NCBI GenBank assembly: GCA_016789175.1
Contig: JAEURK010000149.1
Span: 1 to 45,450, forward strand
Direction of reading: 5' to 3'
Source: Anaerolineales bacterium
Lineage (GTDB): Bacteria; Chloroflexota; Anaerolineae; Anaerolineales; UBA6663
Length of the DNA stretch: 45,450 nucleotides
The position numbers and the translations under genes were made by a program. The stretch's first letter is position 1; each line of letters begins with the position of its first letter. Below, piece after piece: positions 39,516 through 45,450 of this stretch. The notes beneath the pieces were generated by a model. It did no database searches and had not been told where the DNA came from. It saw nothing but the letters and a program-made list of their open reading frames with translations.

Positions 39516-40658
39516 TTATTTTTCGGGCGCGCCGTTTGTGATCCAGATCCGGATGCGCTCCAGCTCTTCATCCGACAGGATCCCGGGATGGTCTCCGGTG
39601 GTCTGAACGGCAATCAACTGGCTGGCATCGGGCGCTGCGGCGTTGACAACCGAACCATGCGCGCCGCCGGCCTGCATCTCGGCATACGTGGTGAGCGCCA
39701 GACCACCGGCCTCGCCATGGCAGCCCGTGCACTTGGTCGCCACCAGCGTGCCGATGTAGGCGTTCCAGGTCAAGCTGCTGGCCGGTGGGGGCGTGGGCGA
39801 AGGCGGCAACGGTGTCGGGGTCTGCGGCAGGAAGACCTGGACCGTGGGTTGAACCGGGATGGTCGCGACCGCCGTCTCCTCAAAGGTCACAAACCACACG
39901 ACCGCGGTCAAGAGCAACACCGAGGTGATGGCCGCCACCGGCACGAACTTGCGCCGGCGCTCGTTGCGCGCGACGGGGTCGACCGGACGCTCGGCGGTGC
40001 CGGCTTTGATTTCGGCCAGCTCGAGCGGGTGCTCGTGGTGCATCTCTTCTTCTGAGAGCTTGCCCGTCCACATGCTCTTGTTGAAGCGCCGGAAGTGCAC
40101 GCCGTAGAAGTGCCAGATCAAGATCGAGAGCACGGCCAGCAGGGCCTCGCCGCCATGCGCGGCCTTGGCGGCCGGAATGGCCTCGCCTGGTAGAAAACGC
40201 GCCGTGGCGATCGGGTTCCACAGGATGAAGCCGGTCACGGCCATGACGACCGTGCCCCAGACGAAGGCCCAGTACTCGACCTTCTCCTCGAAGGTGTAGC
40301 GGCCCATCTTGGGCCAGACCTTGCTCAGGCCGATGTTGTGGGCGAATACCTGCCAGGCGTCGATCGCGTCCTTCAGGCCCGGCAGCATCGTCAGGCGCGT
40401 GCGCGTGACATAGAGCTTGTAGCCCAGCAACACCAGATGGTAAACCGTTGCGATGAGCAGCACGGTAGCCGATGCGCGATGAACGATGCGCACCAACTCG
40501 ATGCCGCCCATGCCCGCGATCATGGCCTCGGCCCAGGGCTCGGTCGCGAACTTCTGCGGCACACCCGTGATCGCCAGGACCGTGAACGACACCAATTGCG
40601 TGAAGTGCTCGATCCGCTGAGCCAGCGTGAAGCGCACATACCCCGGTTGCTTGCTCAT
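39516..40658 (-). CDS. Membrane cytochrome b fused to a monohaem cytochrome c domain
   Basis: A 380-residue protein. Four membrane helices with paired His (QRIEHF, IVHRAS, TVYHLVL, KAAHGGEALL, IWHFYGVHFRRF) match the dihaem cytochrome b subunits of formate dehydrogenase and Ni-hydrogenase type. A fifth helix (about 262-282) leads through a Pro/Thr-rich linker to a C-terminal cytochrome c domain with CTGCHGE. That domain resembles the C-terminus of the next gene's product. It should exchange electrons between quinone and the extracytoplasmic haem proteins. The ATG overlaps the stop codon of the nonahaem gene (ATGA). Confidence 0.88.
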   Translation of the reverse strand: MSKQPGYVRFTLAQRIEHFTQLVSFTVLAITGVPQKFATEPWAEAMIAGMGGIELVRIVHRASATVLLIATVYHLVLLGYKLYVTRTRLTMLPGLKDAIDAWQVFAHNIGLSKVWPKMGRYTFEEKVEYWAFVWGTVVMAVTGFILWNPIATARFLPGEAIPAAKAAHGGEALLAVLSILIWHFYGVHFRRFNKSMWTGKLSEEEMHHEHPLELAEIKAGTAERPVDPVARNERRRKFVPVAAITSVLLLTAVVWFVTFEETAVATIPVQPTVQVFLPQTPTPLPPSPTPPPASSLTWNAYIGTLVATKCTGCHGEAGGLALTTYAEMQAGGAHGSVVNAAAPDASQLIAVQTTGDHPGILSDEELERIRIWITNGAPEK

Positions 40659-41875
40659 GCGTGGGCGCCCCCCTTCACGCGTTGATAGATCCGGCGACCC
40701 GCGTCGGCGAGCACGAACACCACCATACCGCCCACCACGATGGGGATGAAGAACTGGTAGAAGACGTCGACGAAATACACCAGCGGATTCTTGTCGGCGC
40801 TGGGCACGTAATGGCTCAACCACGAATCCGGGAACGAAGCCGTGGCGTCCGGATGGCACTTCTGGCAGGTGCCTAACAGGTTTTGTTTGACCTGCAGGCC
40901 CTTTTGCGGATCCGCCACCGAGCGGATGTCGTGGACACCGTGGCAGTCGGAGCACACCGGCTTGTTGGTTTCCTGGTCCGGGTTCTCACGCTCGAATAAC
41001 GTTACAGTCGTGCCGTGGAAGTCGGCGATGTAGGTGTCAAGCACGTGCGTCGAGAGGTCGTACGGCCCCATGCGTTCCGGATCGGTGTGGCACTTGGCGC
41101 AGGTCTGCGGCGAGTCGAGCCGGAAGCTGGCCGTAGTCGGATCGGCCACGTTGTGCACGCCGTGGCAGTCGATGCAGGTCGGCACGTCGGCGTTGCCGCC
41201 GGGCTCGTCGGCCGAGCCGAGCAAGGCTGCGCCATGGACCGATTGCTTGTACTGATCGTAGATGGCGCTGTGACAGCGCGCGCAGGTCTGCGGCACGGCC
41301 AGGCGCGCATTGGGCCATAGCTCGCCCGTGCTCGGATCGGTCAGCGCCTTCTGATAATGCGGGTTGTGGCAATCGCTGCACACCGCGGCGTCGCGGTTGC
41401 CCTCATCCAGGGCGGTCTGGTGCACGCTGTCGTGGGTGAGGTCGAAGTTGCTTGCATGGCACTCGCGGCAGCTTTCGTAGTTCTGCAGCGTGACGTCGCG
41501 CAGATCCTGCGCAGTTGATTCTGGATGCGGATAGGTGCGGATCTCGGTATGACACTGGACGCAGGCGTAGCCGCCGCTGCCATGCACCGAGGCGTTGTAC
41601 CCGGCGGAATCGATGGTCAGGTAGTGCTGCTCGCCGCTCGGCAGGTCGCGCACCTGGTTCGGCTTGCCGTGACAGCCCAGACAGTAGTCGTTGCTGACGC
41701 CGGGCTCGGTCACCCCCTCGGCCAACGTCGCGGCCGAGACCTCCGCCGCAGGCGCGGCCAGAGCGCGCTCGGAAGTCCCGCCGACCCACCAGGCCAGGGC
41801 CCCCACCAGCGTGGCGCTCAAGACGGCCAGAAGCAACCAGCTCCGGCGTCGATTGCCCATCGGCACGTGTTTCAT
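40655..41875 (-). CDS. Nonahaem cytochrome c with C-terminal membrane anchor
   Basis: A 406-residue exported protein. The N-terminal segment (basic MGNRRR and a hydrophobic stretch at about 12-32) is a signal peptide or anchor. Nine CxxCH motifs follow (CLGCH, CVQCH, CRECH, CSDCH, CARCH, CIDCH, CAKCH, CSDCH, CQKCH), and a membrane helix lies near residues 370-392 with a short basic tail. The ATG at 41875 is preferred; an in-frame GTG at 41902 overlaps the upstream stop codon (GTGA) and is an alternative. It overlaps the cytochrome b gene by 4 bp, so the two products are probably partners in one membrane complex. Confidence 0.88.
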   Translation of the reverse strand: MKHVPMGNRRRSWLLLAVLSATLVGALAWWVGGTSERALAAPAAEVSAATLAEGVTEPGVSNDYCLGCHGKPNQVRDLPSGEQHYLTIDSAGYNASVHGSGGYACVQCHTEIRTYPHPESTAQDLRDVTLQNYESCRECHASNFDLTHDSVHQTALDEGNRDAAVCSDCHNPHYQKALTDPSTGELWPNARLAVPQTCARCHSAIYDQYKQSVHGAALLGSADEPGGNADVPTCIDCHGVHNVADPTTASFRLDSPQTCAKCHTDPERMGPYDLSTHVLDTYIADFHGTTVTLFERENPDQETNKPVCSDCHGVHDIRSVADPQKGLQVKQNLLGTCQKCHPDATASFPDSWLSHYVPSADKNPLVYFVDVFYQFFIPIVVGGMVVFVLADAGRRIYQRVKGGAHA

Positions 41876-41898
41876 GCTCGTGGCTCTTTTCACCGAAG

Positions 41899-43134
41899 TC
41901 ACGGTTCGCTGTGATAGCCCGTCGCCAGCTCGGTCATCAGGGCGTCATCGAGCGCGACCCCGGTTCCGGGCGTATGGCAGCTGCGGCAGGAGAAATCCAG
42001 CGCGATCTGCGGCTTGATCGTCCCATCCTCATTGAACTGCCCGATCTGAGTCGAGTCGATCGCGACCACGTGCGTGCGCAGGTCGCCGGTCAGCAACGCG
42101 GCGTTGCCGGTCGCGACCTGGATCAGGCGCGGCATGTGGCAGCTCTGGCAGGCCAGGCCGAAGACGGCGTGTCGTTCAACCTTGGCGTTCTGGGCTTCCT
42201 TGAAATGACAGACCGAGCACTCCGTCTGCACCGTGGGCTGGGAGGCCTGGCGCAGCTGCACGACGCCGGTGTGCGGATCGTGACAGTCGACGCAGTCAAG
42301 CGTCAGGTGCTTGCTCTGGTACAGGTCGCCGTTGTGCACTTCGTGCTGGATGAATCCGTCGCGCACATCCAGCTCGACCTCGCCGCCGCGCTCATGGCAC
42401 TCGGTGCAGGCCTTGGCATCGCGCTCGACCTTGAGCGCCGAGCCGTAGGGGCTCTTGGCATGCAGGCTGCCCGGCCCATGGCACGATTCGCACTGCACAC
42501 CCGCCTCGGCCCAGGTGCCGGCAACGCCGGCCTGGTCGTTTTGGTGGCCGTTCGAGCGGTACCCGGTCGTATGGCAGCCGGCGCAGTCGAACGGCAGCTC
42601 GGCCGTGCCCGCCAGATAAGAGACCCAGGAGGCATTGGTGCGGAGCTTGGGATTGGCCAGGTTGTACTGGTTCAGATAGTTGGGGTCGCTCTCGGTCGCG
42701 CCCGGCTTGCCCGTGATGATGTAGCCGTTCTGATCGACGAAGCGCGCCTGCCAGTTGTAGCCGCCGATCACGTAGGCGATATCCTGCCAGGTATAGCCTT
42801 CCGGCGGATTCGCCACCCGCGAGTAGGGGAATTCAGGCGCCTTGCCAGCGACGATCGGGGTCAACCCGTAGGCATGTCCGGTCTGGGCAAAGGTCTTGGA
42901 AATGCCGGAGTGGCAGCCCGCGCATTTCTCGGAACCGACGTACTCGGCCGCACTGGGCCCGACCGGGCCCGGCTCGCCGACTGGGCCAAACGGGCCTTGC
43001 GGGCCCGTCGGCCCGACCGGGCCGGCCGGCCCAACGGGGCCTTCTACCGTATTCGTACTTGTGCACGCCGAGAGGATCATCACGCTTCCGATGACACTCA
43101 TCGCGGTCAACATCCACTTCAGGCTTTTCTTCAT
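41899..43134 (-). CDS. Octahaem cytochrome c lipoprotein with a collagen-like segment
   Basis: A 411-residue lipoprotein; the signal ends at Cys24 (MILSAC). Residues 32-61 are ten uninterrupted Gly-Xaa-Yaa triplets rich in Pro (GPVGPAGPVGPTGPQ and on), a collagen-like sequence. Eight CxxCH motifs follow (CAGCH, CAGCH, CESCH, CTECH, CVDCH, CSVCH, CQSCH, CRSCH). The haem region has c554-like features: SEKCAGCHSG at the first site and a YVIGGYNWQARFVDQNGY block between haems 1 and 2. It should sit on the outer face of the membrane, as the outermost part of the conduit. It is the first gene of the operon, and a 39-codon open frame ends in its start codon. Confidence 0.88.
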   Translation of the reverse strand: MKKSLKWMLTAMSVIGSVMILSACTSTNTVEGPVGPAGPVGPTGPQGPFGPVGEPGPVGPSAAEYVGSEKCAGCHSGISKTFAQTGHAYGLTPIVAGKAPEFPYSRVANPPEGYTWQDIAYVIGGYNWQARFVDQNGYIITGKPGATESDPNYLNQYNLANPKLRTNASWVSYLAGTAELPFDCAGCHTTGYRSNGHQNDQAGVAGTWAEAGVQCESCHGPGSLHAKSPYGSALKVERDAKACTECHERGGEVELDVRDGFIQHEVHNGDLYQSKHLTLDCVDCHDPHTGVVQLRQASQPTVQTECSVCHFKEAQNAKVERHAVFGLACQSCHMPRLIQVATGNAALLTGDLRTHVVAIDSTQIGQFNEDGTIKPQIALDFSCRSCHTPGTGVALDDALMTELATGYHSEP

Positions 43135-43250
43135 AACCAGGTTCCCCCGCAGAACACCGACCCGCCCTCTGAAGGATACGCGAAAAAAACGCCAGTATGG
43201 CGGTCGAGGTATTCTAAGGAGGGACTTCGACCCCCAGCAGTGGTCTTCAT
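43131..43250 (-). promoter_or_regulatory. Leader with a short open frame and terminator-like hairpin before the haem operon
   Basis: A 39-codon frame starts with ATG at 43250 and ends in TGA overlapping the ATG of the octahaem gene. Within it, on the minus strand, CGCCA-TAC-TGGCG (43190-43202) is followed by seven T (43183-43189). The stem is only 5 bp. The arrangement resembles a transcription attenuator or a leader peptide, but the frame has no good ribosome site and its peptide is not recognised. Confidence 0.4.
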
Positions 43251-43316
43251 CGCCAAGTCTTGTGATATTTATCCTCTCTATCTGCCTCCTCGGACTATTT
43301 GGAGTGAATTCGTTAC

Positions 43317-43353
43317 GATTGTCACAATCAATCGCTGATGGTCACCACTGTGA
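43317..43353. promoter_or_regulatory. Two inverted repeats between the haem operon and the response regulator gene
   Basis: GATTGTCACAATC (43317-43329) is a perfect palindrome about a central base, and TCAC-cact-GTGA (43342-43353) is a second inverted repeat sharing the TCAC half-site. They lie between divergent genes, 60-100 bp before the regulator start. They could bind a dimeric regulator such as a CRP/FNR-type or NarL-type protein. Confidence 0.45.
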
Positions 43354-43415
43354 TCGACTGGCGTCGGAATGCAACATATCCTATTCCTGTTGGGTGAATT
43401 GGGAGTGTCATTTCT

Positions 43416-44060
43416 GTGAAGTTACTGGTGGCTGACGATCACACCCTGTTTCGCGACGGGCTCGTGAACTTGCTCGAGGCGGCGGGATTCGCGGTGGTCG
43501 GCCAGGTGGGCCACGGGGCAGCGACGATCGTAGAGGCGCTGGCGTTGCGCCCTGATGTCGTGCTGGTCGACATGGACATGGCTGATATGTCCGGCCTGGA
43601 AGTGCTGCGCCGGGTCAGGGCCCAGTGGGCCGAGGCGCAGATCGTCATCCTGACCGACGCCGAAGACGATACCGAATTGCTCGATGTGGTGGACGCCGGC
43701 GCGCGCGGTTATCTATCAAAGAGCCTCAACGCCGAAGAATTCATCCGGATGCTCCACGGGCTCAACCGGGGCGAAGCCGCGATGACCCGTCACACGACCG
43801 GTCGTTTGCTCAATGCCCTTTCGCATCTCAACCGGCGTTCATCGCACGATCTGACCGAGCGCGAGGTCGAGCTCTTGCGCCTGATCGTCGAGGGCTGCAG
43901 CAACCGCCACATCGCCCAGGTGCTTCAGGTCAGCGAGAACACGGTCAAATATCACATCAAGAACATCCTCCAGAAGCTGGCGGTGCACAATCGCACCGAA
44001 GCCGCCACCCATGCGATCCGGGTCGGGCTGGTGCGCAACACCAACGCCACGGCCAACTGA
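43416..44060 (+). CDS. NarL/FixJ-family two-component response regulator
   Basis: A 214-residue DNA-binding regulator. The receiver domain (1-120) keeps all active-site residues: Asp7 and Asp8 (VADDHT), the phosphoacceptor Asp52 (VLVDMDM), Thr80 and Lys102 (YLSKSL). The C-terminal LuxR-type helix-turn-helix (about 145-205) reads LTEREVELLRLIVEGCSN and VSENTVKYHIKNILQKLAV. The start is GTG at 43416, with GGGAG about 10 nt upstream. It is divergent from the multihaem operon and precedes another haem lipoprotein gene, so control of these genes is likely. No histidine kinase gene is in the window. Confidence 0.93.
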   Translation: MKLLVADDHTLFRDGLVNLLEAAGFAVVGQVGHGAATIVEALALRPDVVLVDMDMADMSGLEVLRRVRAQWAEAQIVILTDAEDDTELLDVVDAGARGYLSKSLNAEEFIRMLHGLNRGEAAMTRHTTGRLLNALSHLNRRSSHDLTEREVELLRLIVEGCSNRHIAQVLQVSENTVKYHIKNILQKLAVHNRTEAATHAIRVGLVRNTNATAN

Positions 44061-44206
44061 TCTTTCAAACCGGACCCGGTTTCCCCTACCCGATGGGGTA
44101 GGTATCCGACTACCCGACTAAGCTCGCCGAATTTGCCCCATAGGGGGTTACGCGCATTCTTAGCTTCCTCTAAGCTGGCTTGGGGGAGTCTCGCGGAGAG
44201 ACGGTT

Positions 44207-44566
44207 ATGCCACGGGTTGCGGTTTTGTCGAGCCAGTCGATCTTTGCCGAAGGCGTCGTAGCCAGCCTGCGACAGCAATTGGGTGAACAGTCGCTGTTCA
44301 TCGTCGACGCTCGGCAGGCTGATCCGCTTCAGCAAGTGCTTGCCATGCGCCCGAACGGCGTCATTCTCGACGCAACCGACGCACTCATCGCCGAGCAGTG
44401 CCCCCTGGATGGATTGCTGGATGCGCTCCCGTCACTGACCGTGATTCGCCTCGATCCCCAAAAGGATCGGTTCCAGGTGGTGATGAGCGAACAGCACTGT
44501 GGCGGCCAACTGAGCGATCTGATTGACGTGATCCGCCGGATCGCGAGCCGGGAAGGAGGGGCGTGA
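44207..44566 (+). CDS. Small pseudo-receiver protein
   Basis: A 119-residue protein whose start (VAVLSSQSIFAEGVVASLRQ) aligns with the N-terminus of NarL-type receivers (compare ADDHTLFRDGLVNLL in the preceding gene). The acidic pair is replaced by Ser-Ser. VILDATD keeps an Asp near the phosphoacceptor site, and the conserved Lys is not recognisable. No DNA-binding domain follows. It may be a degenerate duplicate that binds the regulator or its kinase. The ATG at 44207 has GGAGAG 7 nt upstream. A CCTACCC/GGGTAGG hairpin (44085-44102) separates it from the regulator gene. Confidence 0.65.
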   Translation: MPRVAVLSSQSIFAEGVVASLRQQLGEQSLFIVDARQADPLQQVLAMRPNGVILDATDALIAEQCPLDGLLDALPSLTVIRLDPQKDRFQVVMSEQHCGGQLSDLIDVIRRIASREGGA

Positions 44567-44639
44567 CCGAGACACCATCACTGAGTCTTTTCGCGCTTTG
44601 GTCTTGTGTCGGTTCATCCGGCACAGAATAGGGGTGAAT

Positions 44640-45450
44640 ATGTTCTCGAGAAGAAGAATTGCTTTAGGCGCGGTTGTGGGCGTCATGGGCCTGTTGGTGC
44701 TGGCTTCCTGCACCCAGGCGACCCCAGAGCCGGTCGAGGTGACCCGCGAGGTCACCGTGCAGGTTGAAGTCACCCGGGTCGTTGAGGTGACCCCGGTGGG
44801 TGGCGTCCCCAACGCGGATGAGTGGGTGGCGTCCCCGCATAATGACGTCGCCTCCGAGCCGTTCCGCCATTGGGATGGTGAGGATCCGGCCGAAGTTCCC
44901 GCGGCCTGCGCGAAGTGTCATAGCAGCGCCGGCTACAAGGACTTCCTGGGCGCCGATGGCAGCGAGGCGGGCGTGGTCGACGCCGCCGTGCCGGCCGCGG
45001 ATGCGCAAGGCATCCAGTGCACGGCCTGCCACAACAGCGCAGCGTCGAGCCTGACCAGCGTCGCCTTCCCCGGCAAAGACGAAGAGGGCGAAGCGATCGT
45101 GGTTGACGGCTTGAACGATGCAGCCCGCTGCATGGTCTGCCATCAGGGCCGCGCCTCCATGGCGTCGGTCGACGGCCAGATCGAGAAGTTCGCTGTGACG
45201 GACGTGGACGCCGTGGTTGCTCCGATCAAGGATGACCAGGGCAAGGACGTCAACTTCGGCTTCATCAACATCCACTACTACTCGGCCGCCGCCACGCTGT
45301 ACGGCACGACCGTCAAGGGTGGGTATCAGTACGAGGGCAAGCTCTACGACGCCAAGCACGATCACGTCGAGGGCTACGACAGTTGCATCGGCTGCCACGA
45401 CCCGCACACCCTGAAGGTGCGTGTCGAGGACTGCGCGCAGTGCCATGGTA
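44640..45450 (+). CDS. Multihaem cytochrome c lipoprotein (partial, runs off the window end)
   Basis: The frame is open from ATG 44640 to the last base, 270 codons without a stop, so the C-terminus lies outside. A lipoprotein signal ends at Cys24 (LLVLASC). A Val-Thr-Glu-rich linker (VEVTREVTVQVEVTRVVEVT, about 32-51) follows, a kind of linker seen in many chloroflexal lipoproteins. Five CxxCH motifs are present so far: CAKCH, CTACH, CMVCH, CIGCH and CAQCH. GGGGTG 6 nt upstream serves as ribosome site. It lies 73 bp after the pseudo-receiver gene, on the opposite strand from the haem operon, and should be a surface electron carrier related in function to it. Confidence 0.88.
   Translation, partial: MFSRRRIALGAVVGVMGLLVLASCTQATPEPVEVTREVTVQVEVTRVVEVTPVGGVPNADEWVASPHNDVASEPFRHWDGEDPAEVPAACAKCHSSAGYKDFLGADGSEAGVVDAAVPAADAQGIQCTACHNSAASSLTSVAFPGKDEEGEAIVVDGLNDAARCMVCHQGRASMASVDGQIEKFAVTDVDAVVAPIKDDQGKDVNFGFINIHYYSAAATLYGTTVKGGYQYEGKLYDAKHDHVEGYDSCIGCHDPHTLKVRVEDCAQCHG

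Overview
The window reads as a chromosomal segment of a high-GC bacterium, most likely a member of the Chloroflexota (my inference, not a database result). The clues are the GC-rich coding style with long antisense open frames, lipoproteins with a Val-Thr-Glu repeat linker, a tandem FemAB pair, a SAM-I riboswitch on metK, a cytochrome c maturation cluster that includes zinc-ribbon membrane proteins, and a complex I operon with two NuoM genes. Aerobic or anaerobic respiration with many c-type cytochromes is clearly a large part of its physiology. No rRNA, tRNA, CRISPR array, transposase or phage gene was seen.

Layout. 1-4.6 kb: metK behind a complete SAM-I riboswitch (minus strand), then a TetR regulator with an NAD-dependent epimerase-like gene and a degenerate receiver protein (plus strand). 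4.6-9.7 kb (minus): an exopolysaccharide-type sugar phosphotransferase, a GT2 glycosyltransferase, a PilZ protein and murE. 9.7-12.2 kb (minus): an F0-only ATP synthase operon, atpI-atpB-atpE-atpF/H, where the last gene fuses subunit b to the C-terminal domain of delta; no F1 genes follow. 12.3-22.1 kb (minus): a complex I operon with only membrane subunits, nuoA-H-J-K-L-M-M-N. 22.4-30.3 kb: two FemAB-like peptidyltransferases (plus), then (minus) a cellulose-synthase-like glycosyltransferase, a GAF-PAS-cyclase, a Nudix hydrolase and an ECF sigma/anti-sigma pair. 30.4-37.5 kb (minus): a cytochrome c maturation cluster (ccmE, F, H, G, a CcmI-like zinc-ribbon protein) that ends in a dihaem membrane cytochrome. 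37.7-43.2 kb (minus): an operon of four haem proteins. 43.4-45.45 kb (plus, divergent): a NarL-type response regulator, a pseudo-receiver, and a multihaem lipoprotein cut by the window end.

How the parts fit. The four-gene haem operon carries 27 c-type haem motifs plus a membrane b-type cytochrome: an octahaem lipoprotein with a collagen-like Gly-Xaa-Yaa stretch, a nonahaem protein with a C-terminal membrane anchor, a cytochrome b fused to a monohaem c domain, and a NapC/NirT-like nine-haem protein. This looks like an electron conduit between the quinone pool and the cell exterior or an external acceptor or donor. It sits beside the maturation machinery it would need and beside a response regulator that could control it. 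This is the best candidate in the window for an undescribed system.

Expression signals are unusually clear. Several monocistronic or operon-leading genes have a TAnnnT box 6-8 nt before the ATG and no Shine-Dalgarno sequence, which suggests leaderless mRNAs. Genes inside operons instead use Shine-Dalgarno sites and 4-nt stop/start overlaps. Intrinsic terminators follow the atp operon, the ccm operon and the haem operon, and one lies inside the complex I operon between nuoA and nuoH.
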